This document shows positions 1-5,597 of a DNA stretch of 8,861 bases, in pieces (position 1 is the stretch's first letter; every line of letters begins with the position of its first letter). The position numbers and the translations under genes are program-made. The stretch spans positions 1-8,861 of the forward strand of contig JAJRSX010000078.1 in NCBI GenBank assembly GCA_024278555.1. The letters are read 5' to 3'. Origin of the DNA: a bacterium. Its GTDB lineage: Bacteria > CG2-30-53-67 > CG2-30-70-394. The notes beneath the pieces are model-generated. The model was not told the origin of the DNA. It was given only the letters and a program-made list of their open reading frames with translations, and ran no database searches.

Positions 1-377
1 AGGCCGGTGATGACGCCGACGGCGATGTCCGAGAGGTACGAGTGGTGGCGGAAGGGGTCGCGGGCGAAGACGTTGGAGAGGTGGACCTCGACGAAGGGGC
101 GGTCGATGGCCAGGAGGGCATCGCGCACCGCGACGCTGGTGTGGGTGTAGGCGGCGGCGTTGATCAGCAGGCCGTCAACATCGGCGGCGGCGTGGATTGC
201 CTCCACCAGCCCCCCCTCGCTGTTGTGCTGGCCGCACACCAAGCTCACCCCGAGGGCGGCGGCGCGCTCGGCGAGTAGACCATCGATCTCCGCCAGGGTG
301 AGGTGGCCGTACCGTTCCGGCTCGCGCCTCCCGAGGAGGTCGAGGTTGGGGCCGTGGAGGCAGTGGATGGTGGTCAC
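1..377 (-). CDS. aroQ: Type II 3-dehydroquinate dehydratase (3-dehydroquinase), C-terminus cut by window edge
   Basis: It dehydrates 3-dehydroquinate to 3-dehydroshikimate, the third step of the shikimate pathway, in the cytoplasm; type II enzymes are normally dodecamers. My translation of the minus strand from 377 is open to the window edge (125 codons plus two bases). It carries the family signatures in order: [16 protein letters not shown] (9-24), with the active-site loop Arg18 and Tyr23; [14 protein letters not shown] (49-62), where the usual QSN is [19 protein letters not shown] (73-88), with substrate-binding Asn73; EVHLSN (97-102), with catalytic His99; and RDPFRHHSY (106-114). Family members are about 145 residues, so roughly 20 are missing outside the window. 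The GTG start is fixed by a strong AGGAGG just upstream and by its GTGA overlap with the TPR gene. It is distal in a three-gene run, so its expression probably depends on upstream translation. The family call is very secure. Confidence 0.96.
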   Translation of the reverse strand, partial: MTTIHCLHGPNLDLLGRREPERYGHLTLAEIDGLLAERAAALGVSLVCGQHNSEGGLVEAIHAAADVDGLLINAAAYTHTSVAVRDALLAIDRPFVEVHLSNVFARDPFRHHSYLSDIAVGVITG

Positions 378-886
378 GATCCCTCCTGCTCCAGGGCGGC
401 GAGGCGCGCCACGAGGGCCGGGTCACCCGGGTTGCGGCGCAACAGGGTGCGGTAGATGGCGATCGCCTTGCCCGTGTGGCCCTGGCTGGCGTAGAGCTGC
501 GCCATGGTCGGGTTGACGAAGGGGTCGTGACCCGGCGCGCTCCGTCGCGAACTCACCGCGGTCGGCTCGATGGGGGCGAGCTCCATGAGGCGGCGGGCGG
601 CGTAGAGGTTGGCGGGGCAGGCGGCAACCACCGCCCGATAGGCGGCGATCGCGTCGTCCATGCGGGCCTCGGCCTCGGCGATCTTCCCGAGGGTGAGGTG
701 GAGCTGGTAGTAGTCCGGCTTGCTCCGCAGCCCCTCTTCGCAGATCGCCCGCGCCGCCTCAACCTCACCGCGCGCCAGCCACCGCTCGGCGATGGGGTAC
801 TCGAGGTGGAGGTCCGGGCGGCGATCGCGGAGCCGCTCCAGGGCCGGGAGGAGTTCACCCTCGGGCGGTACGTTGGCGGTGCTCAC
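374..886 (-). CDS. TPR-repeat protein upstream of aroQ
   Basis: This 170-residue soluble protein has no signal peptide or membrane segment. It is built of tetratricopeptide repeats: one at about 28-57 ([20 protein letters not shown]), one at about 58-91 ([20 protein letters not shown]), then a linker around 103-123 rich in Pro, Ser and Arg, and a third at about 126-155 ([20 protein letters not shown]). The third repeat has the TMAQLY..QG...KAI.IY form often seen in proteobacterial TPR proteins. TPRs are protein-binding scaffolds, so no enzymatic role is proposed. It starts with a GTG whose GTGA overlaps the stop of the 113-residue gene upstream, with GGAG about ten bases before. Its own TGA overlaps the aroQ GTG. 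The double coupling suggests stoichiometric production with AroQ, but a physical partnership is only inference. Confidence 0.85.
   Translation of the reverse strand: MSTANVPPEGELLPALERLRDRRPDLHLEYPIAERWLARGEVEAARAICEEGLRSKPDYYQLHLTLGKIAEAEARMDDAIAAYRAVVAACPANLYAARRLMELAPIEPTAVSSRRSAPGHDPFVNPTMAQLYASQGHTGKAIAIYRTLLRRNPGDPALVARLAALEQEGS
381..387 (-). promoter_or_regulatory. Shine-Dalgarno site of aroQ
   Basis: The minus strand reads AGGAGGG, then three bases, then GTG. It lies inside the last codons of the TPR gene. This near-perfect anti-SD match, although close to the start, supports the GTG at 377 over any internal ATG. Confidence 0.7.
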
Positions 887-1224
887 TTGGGCAGCTCTCC
901 GCGGCGCGCCAGCTCCGGGTCACGCTCCCACGGTTGGCGTGGATTGCGGTGGACGTGAAGGTGGCCGCCGGTGACCTCTTCGAAGCCGTGGATGAAGCCG
1001 CCGTCGCGTTGCCGCTCCAGGAAGTCACCCAGCCACGCCAGGCCGTCGGTGGAGCCCTTGCCGATGCGCATCCAGCCGCCGCCCTTGATGCCGAGGTCCG
1101 CCTCGGCCGCCTTCACCAGGAAGGCGGGGAGACGTACCTCGCAGTGGTTCAGATCGCCACCACGGATGGTGACCAGCCACTGACGGCCCTGGATGTCGAC
1201 GACTTCGAACTGGTGGTTGACCAT
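883..1224 (-). CDS. Uncharacterised 113-residue protein, first gene of the TPR-aroQ run
   Basis: I do not recognise this family. It is a small soluble protein of 113 residues with no signal peptide or membrane span. The N-terminal part (1-50) reads like a compact beta-rich fold (FEVVDIQGRQWLVTIRGGDL), with Cys28 preceded by Asn-His. A Gly-rich turn follows (IKGGGW, 46-51). The C-terminal third is rich in His and Arg (FIHGFEEVTGGHLHVHRNP, 77-95) and ends in a charged tail. His80, His88, His90 and His92 with Cys28 could in principle bind a metal, but no known motif is visible. The ATG at 1224 is chosen because GGGAG lies seven bases upstream and the open frame beyond it runs into non-coding repeat DNA. 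The TGA overlaps the GTG of the TPR gene. Reality as a gene is supported by the coupling; function is unknown. Confidence 0.75.
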   Translation of the reverse strand: MVNHQFEVVDIQGRQWLVTIRGGDLNHCEVRLPAFLVKAAEADLGIKGGGWMRIGKGSTDGLAWLGDFLERQRDGGFIHGFEEVTGGHLHVHRNPRQPWERDPELARRGELPK

Positions 1225-1270
1225 CGCTCCGCTCCCTCGATCTTCGAGTGTGCGACACCAAACGGCGCCC

Positions 1271-1301
1271 ATCCTACATCGACAGGGGCGGCGCCTGTCA
1301 G
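1271..1301 (-). promoter_or_regulatory. Possible sigma70-type promoter for the 113-residue/TPR/aroQ run
   Basis: The minus strand has CTGACA (5/6 to TTGACA, at 1296-1301) and TAGGAT (4/6 to TATAAT, at 1271-1276), 19 bases apart, which is two longer than ideal. It would give a leader of about 40 bases before the ATG at 1224. In DNA this GC-rich such a match is weak evidence. The spacer also holds a short inverted repeat (GACAGG at 1281-1286, CCTGTC at 1294-1299) that could be an operator or chance. Confidence 0.25.
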
Positions 1302-1368
1302 GGGGGGCAGGGCCGCCCATGATCGTCGGTTCGATCTGCTGCCCTCCGGACAAACCCCCTTCCCCGGG

Positions 1369-1394
1369 ACAAAGCCACGAAGCCCACAAAGGGG
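1369..1394. repeat. Degenerate ACRAAG-type short tandem array
   Basis: Three units follow one another: ACAAAGCC (1369-1376), ACGAAGCCC (1377-1385) and ACAAAGGGG (1386-1394), a period of 8 to 9 bases. Flanking CCCCCTT (1355-1361) and AAGGGGG (1389-1395) are complementary. It lies in non-coding DNA about 75 bases from the CACRGAG inverted repeat and may belong to the same kind of dispersed element. Confidence 0.5.
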
Positions 1395-1466
1395 GAGGCC
1401 GGCAGGGCGGTGTCGCGACGGGGCGTGGGCGAGAGCGGAGCGGCCTGGAAGGCGATTTCACCACAG

Positions 1467-1610
1467 AGACACAGAGGACACGGAGAACTGCATCAGAAAA
1501 CAACACGGTTTTGCGCCGTCCTCGTGCACGGCAACTCCGTGACGCTTCGTTGCGAGGCCCAAGAGGAGGAAAGCACCTCTCCTTTGCAGTTCTCCGTGTC
1601 CTCTGTGTCT
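1467..1610. repeat. 26-bp perfect inverted repeat of CACRGAG units flanking 92 bases
   Basis: Bases 1467-1492 are the exact reverse complement of 1585-1610. The left arm, with the bases just before it, contains CACAGAG, CACAGAG and CACGGAG spaced one or two bases apart, then AACTGCA. The 92-base centre is of ordinary composition and has no supported gene. Arrays of this kind (CACAGAGRACACAGAG and variants) recur as intergenic repeats in many proteobacterial genomes; that is from memory, not searched. The perfect pairing of long, distant arms suggests a recent insertion, a foldback element, or two copies converging. No target-site duplication was recognised and no transposase is nearby. Confidence 0.75.
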
Positions 1611-1683
1611 TCCATGAGGAGGCCGCTCCCTGTCAACACCGTGGAGGCCGGGTGGCGGGATACCGGAGGGTGGTACCGGCGAA

Positions 1684-1712
1684 CCGCGGCCGCGGCAGCC
1701 CCTGCGGGGCTG
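1684..1712. repeat. GC-rich palindrome pair downstream of the 1735-2769 gene
   Basis: A 12-bp perfect palindrome of two CCGCGG units spans 1684-1695 (a NotI-type GCGGCCGC lies inside). It is followed by a 7-bp stem, CAGCCCC (1696-1702) with GGGGCTG (1706-1712), and a three-base loop. With the REP-like element beside it this makes a cluster of stable hairpins just past the end of the minus-strand gene. It has no T-run, so it is more likely a transcript-stabilising or attenuating structure than a classical intrinsic terminator. Confidence 0.5.
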
Positions 1713-1738
1713 GATCGCCGGCGGGAGCCGGCTCCTAC
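1713..1738 (-). repeat. REP-like element overlapping the stop codon of the neighbouring gene
   Basis: On the minus strand this begins GTAGGAGCCGGCTCC and ends CCGGCGATC, the GTAGGAGC...CGCGATC layout typical of REP elements in pseudomonads and related bacteria (recalled, not searched). It can fold as GCCGGC/GCCGGC with a four-base loop (1717-1722, 1727-1732) or as the 12-bp palindrome 1724-1735. The TAG stop of the upstream gene (1735-1737) lies inside its conserved GTAGGAG head. Confidence 0.6.
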
Positions 1739-2769
1739 CCCAAGAGGGCCTCGGTGGCCGCGGTGATCGCCGCCTCACCGGAGCGCCACGCCTCCAGCAG
1801 CCCCTCGGCCGCCCCTTGCCAGCGAATCGCGCCCGCCTCGGCGGCGGCCGCCAGGGGGGCGGCGTCGCCGGTGGCGTGGAACCGCTCGTAGGCGGCGATC
1901 CAGTCGGAGGCGAGCTCGCGGCGCAGGCCGCGCAGGTGGGCGAAGTAGAGGTGGATCGGCGCCGCTGCGCCCGCCGCGGCGAGGTGGGGGAGGGTGGAGA
2001 GGGCGTCGGCGAGGAGGTCACGCACCGCCCGCAGGCAGATCTCCGGTCGGCCACAGCCGAGGGCGGCCTGCATCTCAAGCCAACTGCCTCCAAGCACCCT
2101 TCCGGCGCAACCCTCACCCACTTCATGAAGGGTTGCCGCCTCCACCTGGGCCGTTGTTACCCGTTCGAGCAGCCCCTCCGGGCCACCGTCGCCAACGGCG
2201 TCAAAGAGGCGCATGGCGCGATCCAGCGGGCCGTCGCGGTGTTGCCACTGCCACTCCTCGACCTTCGACCACACCTCCCGGCGGATCGCGTCCGTGCGCA
2301 CGGTGATCGTCTCCCCCTGGAGCATGGCCGGCGGCGCGGCCATGTCGCGCGCCAACTCGCGACCCGCCACGAGGACCGGGAAGCCGTCACGGCGCTCCTC
2401 CCGCGCCAGCTCGGCAAGAAAGAAGGTGGGGCGGCCGCCGCGCCCGAGGCCGGCGCCGTAGACGAGGCCGAGGGGGAGGAGCTCACCGTTCGCCGCCTCC
2501 GCCTCGAAGGGGCCACACGGCCCCGACGGCAGGGGGAGCGGCGCCAGCTCCGCCCCCTCGACCTCCTCCCACAGGGCCTCGCGGCGGCTCAGCCAGTCGC
2601 CCACCTCCTCCTTGGGGAGGGAGGCGGTAAGCGGGAGACCCTGCTCCCAGCGGTAGTGCTCGCGCATCTTCAAGAGAAAGATGCAGAGGGTGTGATCGGC
2701 GGCGTGGCGGGCGTCGGCGATGTCGCAGTTGCGCTGCACCGCACGCACGAGGGGGGTGGTGTCGTCCAT
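1735..2769 (-). CDS. Conserved uncharacterised protein, Sfum_1244-like
   Basis: This 344-residue protein is soluble and mixed helical, with no signal peptide or membrane span. Its pattern matches what I recall as the uncharacterised Sfum_1244 family: an N-terminal VQRNCDIADARHAADHTLC (11-29) followed by LLKMREHYRWEQ (32-43); GLVYGAGLGRGGRPTFFLAE (101-120); a conserved GRELARDMAAPPAM (136-149); REVWSKVEEWQWQ (164-176); LHEVGEG (214-220); and RAVRDLLADALSTLP (247-261) near a helical C-terminus. No catalytic function is known to me. The ATG at 2769 gives a start a few residues before the conserved core; an in-frame GTG at 2784 is equally possible, and neither has a convincing SD. It lies 69 bases (54 to the GTG) downstream of the flavoprotein gene on the same strand, so co-transcription is likely. 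Its stop codon is supplied by a REP-like element, so the C-terminus could have been altered by that insertion. Confidence 0.82.
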   Translation of the reverse strand: MDDTTPLVRAVQRNCDIADARHAADHTLCIFLLKMREHYRWEQGLPLTASLPKEEVGDWLSRREALWEEVEGAELAPLPLPSGPCGPFEAEAANGELLPLGLVYGAGLGRGGRPTFFLAELAREERRDGFPVLVAGRELARDMAAPPAMLQGETITVRTDAIRREVWSKVEEWQWQHRDGPLDRAMRLFDAVGDGGPEGLLERVTTAQVEAATLHEVGEGCAGRVLGGSWLEMQAALGCGRPEICLRAVRDLLADALSTLPHLAAAGAAAPIHLYFAHLRGLRRELASDWIAAYERFHATGDAAPLAAAAEAGAIRWQGAAEGLLEAWRSGEAAITAATEALLG

Positions 2770-2805
2770 GGCCCCGTGTACCACGATCCGACGCGGTGTG
2801 CGCGT

Positions 2806-2826
2806 GCGGCCTGCTTCGCAGACCGC
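2806..2826 (-). other. Hairpin between the flavoprotein gene and the Sfum_1244-like gene
   Basis: On the minus strand, nine bases (GCGGTCTGC) pair with GCAGGCCGC around a GAA loop, with one G-U pair. An AT-rich stretch (TAATCTATCTTATC) precedes it. No U-run follows, so it is not a standard terminator. It may be an mRNA processing or attenuation structure that sets relative expression of the two genes, or it may be fortuitous. Confidence 0.35.
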
Positions 2827-2838
2827 AGATAAGATAGA

Positions 2839-3990
2839 TTATGGAAACTTTTTTCCTAGCCCTACAAACTCCCGCACGATCGCCCGCCGCCGCCGCCTGA
2901 GGAGGGTCCGTGCCACCTGGTAGCTCTCCTCCCCCGTAAGGTAGGCGGAGAGAAACTCGCGCAGGGAGGGGCTGCGCTTCGCGCCGGCGACGAGGAGGTT
3001 GAGGATGGTCGGCCGGAAGTAGTCCTGGGCGATCGCGTACCCCTTCTCCAACTCGGGCACCAGGGTGCGACGCACCGCCGCCTCGTAGCTCTCCGGACGG
3101 TCGAGGAGAAAGGCCTCGGCCAGGAGCCGGGCGGCGCGCATGGCGTGGTAGATCCCCTCGCCGGTGAGCGGGTCGGCGAGGCCGGCGGCGTCGCCGATGA
3201 GCGACCAGCCGTCGCCCTGGATCCGGTACCGGTCGAGGAGGCCGCGGCGATGCAGCGGGATCACCCAGCGCACCGGCTCCGTGCCGTCGGCCACCACCCC
3301 CGGATAACGGCGCTCGAGAAACTCGTGCAGGGTGGCCTCCAACGCCGCGCGCCGGTGGGTGGCGGCCGGGGCGCCGATGCCGATGGAGGCGTACCGCTCG
3401 CCGACAAAGGCCCAGATGTAGCCCATGCCGCGGCCGAGGAAGGCGATGGCCACGTGGGGGTCGAGACCCGGGGCGTCGAGGTGGTGGTCGAGGGCGAGGA
3501 TCAGCGCATCGCGGGAAAACGGGCGATCGAGGCTCCGGCGGACCATGGAGACGGCGCCGTCCGCCCCCACCAGGTAGGTGTAGCCGCCCTCCCCGCCCGT
3601 CGCGCTCTCCAGCCGCCACCCTCCCCCATCGCGCTCCACCGCGATGACCCGCTCGCGCCGGTGGCGGGCGCCGGCGGCCACCGCCTGATCGAGGAGAAAT
3701 CGGTTGAGCTCCAGGCGCGGGAGCAGCCGGAGGGGCCGGCCGCTCTCCATCTCCGCGGTACGGCCCGACGGCGCGATGAGACGAAAACGCGACACCTCCT
3801 GGGCCTCCCTCGCCAGAGGGGCGAGGAGGGGAAATGCGTCGATCGCCTTGGCGGTGATGCCGCCGCCGCACGGCTTCGACCACGGGGCACGCGGGTCATA
3901 GAGGTCGACCGCCACCCCGTTGCGCGCCATGAGGTAGGCGAAGTAGCTGCCGGCGATGCTGGCGCCAACGATGGCGATGCGGTGGGTCAT
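2839..3990 (-). CDS. FAD-dependent oxidoreductase of the geranylgeranyl reductase family
   Basis: This 383-residue flavoprotein (UbiH/PHBH fold) reduces or hydroxylates a lipid or isoprenoid substrate at the membrane. Visible motifs: N-terminal dinucleotide-binding beta-alpha-beta VGASIAGSYFAYLMARNGVAVDLYD (8-32, with GxSxxG in place of GxGxxG); the family's PCGGGI (40-45); VGADGAVSMVRRSL (141-154), the DG-type motif; and the second FAD motif SLIGDAAGLADPLTGEGI (263-280), which is the most diagnostic. The C-terminus is basic (RRRRR at 365-369), perhaps for membrane contact. The family includes BchP/ChlP, archaeal digeranylgeranyl-lipid reductases and actinobacterial MenJ. Proximity to ubiE favours quinone tail saturation, which is inference; an unrelated monooxygenase role is possible. 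The ATG at 3990 directly precedes the FAD fold. It has no clear SD, and the frame upstream runs into repeats. Confidence 0.88.
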   Translation of the reverse strand: MTHRIAIVGASIAGSYFAYLMARNGVAVDLYDPRAPWSKPCGGGITAKAIDAFPLLAPLAREAQEVSRFRLIAPSGRTAEMESGRPLRLLPRLELNRFLLDQAVAAGARHRRERVIAVERDGGGWRLESATGGEGGYTYLVGADGAVSMVRRSLDRPFSRDALILALDHHLDAPGLDPHVAIAFLGRGMGYIWAFVGERYASIGIGAPAATHRRAALEATLHEFLERRYPGVVADGTEPVRWVIPLHRRGLLDRYRIQGDGWSLIGDAAGLADPLTGEGIYHAMRAARLLAEAFLLDRPESYEAAVRRTLVPELEKGYAIAQDYFRPTILNLLVAGAKRSPSLREFLSAYLTGEESYQVARTLLRRRRRAIVREFVGLGKKFP

Positions 3991-4020
3991 GGGGGGCTCG
4001 CTGTGCGCGCGCGGACACCG

Positions 4021-4133
4021 TTCAGCTTTCAGCGGACAGCGCTCGAGTTGCAAGGTCGGCGCCGGAGCGCGGTGTTACCGGCGCTGACTGCTTCCTGTTA
4101 AACGCTGAAAGCTGTGAGCTGAAAGCTGAAAGC
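4021..4133. repeat. GCTGAAA heptamer array in inverted arrangement
   Basis: The right part is a tandem run of heptamers: GCTGAAA (4104-4110), GCTGTGA (4111-4117), GCTGAAA (4118-4124), GCTGAAA (4125-4131), then GC. The left part (4021-4040) holds the same units on the other strand. Bases 4021-4033 are the exact reverse complement of 4118-4130. Further degenerate units, GCTGACT and GCTTCCT, occur in heptamer phase at 4083-4096. The array occupies most of the divergent spacer between two genes, where promoters for both would be expected. Such GCTGAAA runs are widespread intergenic repeats in bacterial genomes (recalled, not searched). Confidence 0.75.
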
Positions 4134-4171
4134 TTCCCACCAACGCCGCTCTCCGACAGACTCCTGCCTCC

Positions 4172-4564
4172 GTGTCCCCTCCCCTCCGCACCCTTGGCAC
4201 CCTCCTCCTGGTCATCATGGCCGGCGCCGTGTCGCTCTATCTGTCGCGCAGCTACGGCCACGCGGACGTGCGCCACGGGGTCGAGGCGGTCCAGGCGCAC
4301 CTCTACGGCGAGGCAGGCGAGGCGCGCCTCATCCGCTTGTTGGCGTCGCACTTCGACCTCCAGCGACCCAGCCTGGAGTGGCGCGGCCGGGTCACCTCCA
4401 ACGTCTACGGGGTCGTGGAGGTCACCCTCACCGCGCGCGACGCGAGCCGCGAGGTGCGGTGTGTCTGGGAGATGGGGCTGGTCTCCGGCGAGCTGGCGGC
4501 GCGCAACGGCGCGGCGGCCACCCTCCTGCGCGCGGTTGCGGCCGAGACCGATGCGGACCACTAG
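4172..4564 (+). CDS. Small single-pass membrane protein, uncharacterised
   Basis: I do not recognise this 130-residue protein. It has a short N-terminus, one hydrophobic segment at about 8-24 (LGTLLLVIMAGAVSLYL), then a soluble domain of about 100 residues. The domain is helical at first (DVRHGVEAVQAHLYGEAGEARLI, beginning at 32) and then beta-like, with alternating hydrophobic residues (RVTSNVYGVVEVTLTARD, 73-90; REVRCVWEMGLVSGEL, 93-108). The segment could be an uncleaved anchor or signal sequence, which would place the domain in the periplasm. The GTG at 4172 gives the full segment but has no SD; an ATG at 4217 would truncate it. It precedes ubiE on the same strand with a 214-base gap, so a shared operon is uncertain. 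GC-rich codon use with clear third-position bias supports real coding. Confidence 0.7.
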   Translation: MSPPLRTLGTLLLVIMAGAVSLYLSRSYGHADVRHGVEAVQAHLYGEAGEARLIRLLASHFDLQRPSLEWRGRVTSNVYGVVEVTLTARDASREVRCVWEMGLVSGELAARNGAAATLLRAVAAETDADH

Positions 4565-4778
4565 GCGGGAGGGTCGGGCGGGTCGAGTACACCCCACTCG
4601 AGGTGAGTTAGGTGGACCATGTTTTTCAATGCACGGCTTCGTGATACACGGACAGTTCAGTGCCATCGCATCGGAGGGGGCGGTCGGACGGGGCGACACC
4701 GGCCACCATCGAGATCGATGTTTCGCTCGCTGCCGCCGCCAGCGGTTCATGTAGGCAACGCGGTCCAAGGAGCGGTCC
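4565..4778. other. Non-coding spacer before ubiE with a lower-GC patch
   Basis: No gene is supported here. Bases 4617-4672 are about 50% GC in a window near 70%, a common sign of a promoter, leader or inserted repeat. A short stem (TCGAGT at 4583-4588 with ACTCGA at 4596-4601) lies just after the upstream stop. A near-perfect palindrome, CATCGA-ga-TCGATG, is at 4707-4720 and could be an operator. No convincing -35/-10 pair was found. Confidence 0.4.
4767..4772 (+). promoter_or_regulatory. Shine-Dalgarno site of ubiE
   Basis: AAGGAG sits six bases before the ATG at 4779, an optimal arrangement that fixes the start. It is flanked on both sides by the direct repeat CGGTCC. Confidence 0.75.
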
Positions 4779-5540
4779 ATGGAGGTCGACGAGCGGCCAG
4801 GGAAGGAGACAGCCACCGTGGTGACGGCAGGAGGGGTGTTGCCGCCACCCGAGGAAAAGGCCGCCTACGTCCGCGATCTCTTCAGCGAGATCGCGCCCCG
4901 CTACGAGGCGATGAATCGCCTCATCAGCCTCGGCCAGGTGACGCGCTGGCGCCGGATCCTGTTGCGCCGCTGTGGGATCGGCGCGAATGCGCGGGTCCTC
5001 GACGTGGGGACCGGCACCGGGGCGTTGGCCTACGAGATCGCCCACCACCACCCGGATGCCGAGGTGTGGGGGTGCGACGTGGCCGGCCCGATGTTGGAGG
5101 TGGGACGCAAGAACCGCCGCGGCGAGCGGGTCCACCTGCAAGAGGGCGATGCCCTCGCCCTCCCCTTCGCCGATGACACCTTCGACGCGGTTACCAGCGC
5201 CTTTGTCATGCGCAACGTCGACGACCTGTCCCTCGCCCTGAGGGAGCAGGTGCGGGTCACCCGGCCCGGGGGGCGGGTCGCCTGTCTGGAGATCTGCCCG
5301 CCGGGCAAACGCAGCCTCACCGCGCCGCTGTTTCACTTTCACTTCTTCCATGTGGTGCCGTGGCTCGGGCGTCTCATCACCGGCAGCCGCAACGCATACC
5401 GCTACCTCCCCCACTCCACCCTCGCGTTTCCGCCGCCGGCGCGGCTCGCCGAGGCGATGGGTGAGGCGGGGCTGCGCGACGTCACCTACGAGCGGTACAC
5501 CTTCGGCACCGTCGCCATCCACGTGGGGACGGTGGGGTAG
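4779..5540 (+). CDS. ubiE: UbiE/MenG demethylmenaquinone (2-octaprenyl-benzoquinol) C-methyltransferase
   Basis: This SAM-dependent enzyme adds the ring C-methyl group in menaquinone synthesis, and in ubiquinone synthesis where that pathway exists, at the cytoplasmic membrane face. The 253 residues show the full family pattern: VRDLFSEIAPRYEAMNRLIS (31-50) with LGQVTRWRR (51-59); class I motif I VLDVGTGTG (73-81); acidic GCD at the end of strand 2 (98-100); EGDALALPFADDTFDAVTS (122-140) with AFVMRNVDD (141-149); RPGGRVACLEI (162-172); YRYLPHST (207-214); and the C-terminal GTVAIHVG (243-250). The length is normal, with an N-terminal extension of some 20 residues. Whether it acts on menaquinone, ubiquinone or both cannot be told here; menG is the alternative name. 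The flavoprotein gene on the far side of the divergent spacer may act on the same molecule. Confidence 0.95.
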   Translation: MEVDERPGKETATVVTAGGVLPPPEEKAAYVRDLFSEIAPRYEAMNRLISLGQVTRWRRILLRRCGIGANARVLDVGTGTGALAYEIAHHHPDAEVWGCDVAGPMLEVGRKNRRGERVHLQEGDALALPFADDTFDAVTSAFVMRNVDDLSLALREQVRVTRPGGRVACLEICPPGKRSLTAPLFHFHFFHVVPWLGRLITGSRNAYRYLPHSTLAFPPPARLAEAMGEAGLRDVTYERYTFGTVAIHVGTVG

Positions 5541-5545
5541 CCTGT

Positions 5546-5560
5546 TTTCCCTGCGGGAAA
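5546..5560. terminator. Weak hairpin between convergent genes
   Basis: TTTCCC (5546-5551) pairs with GGGAAA (5555-5560) around a three-base loop, six bases after the ubiE stop and 38 bases past the end of the convergent RND gene. The symmetric position suits a bidirectional terminator, but the stem is short and no T-run follows on either strand. Confidence 0.3.
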
Positions 5561-5597
5561 TAAAGGAGGCGTTTGGGGAGGGCGGGGCAATCCGTTC

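Noticed and set aside
1225-1506. N-terminal extension of the 113-residue protein frame
   Set aside because: It reads through spacer and CACRGAG repeat DNA and lacks an SD; the ATG at 1224 has one.
1193-1891. Open frames in both strands through the 1225-1734 spacer
   Set aside because: They merely cross inverted repeats and palindromes; no SD, domain or sensible codon bias.
2806-2826. Hairpin as an intrinsic terminator
   Set aside because: The stem is strong but neither strand has a T-run after it, and the genes on each side are on the same strand and close, so read-through is more likely.
2483-3883. A 466-residue minus-strand frame across two genes
   Set aside because: It spans the end of the flavoprotein gene and the start of the next in the wrong frame, with a Pro/Arg-rich product and no domain.
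4104-4133. Heptamer array as a CRISPR
   Set aside because: Units are only seven bases with no spacers between them, and no cas gene is present.
4022-4816. A 264-residue minus-strand frame over the heptamer array and the small membrane protein
   Set aside because: Its C-terminal part is translation of the GCTGAAA repeat and its middle is antisense to a better gene. The segment from the 4617-4778 patch is unexplained but too short to call.
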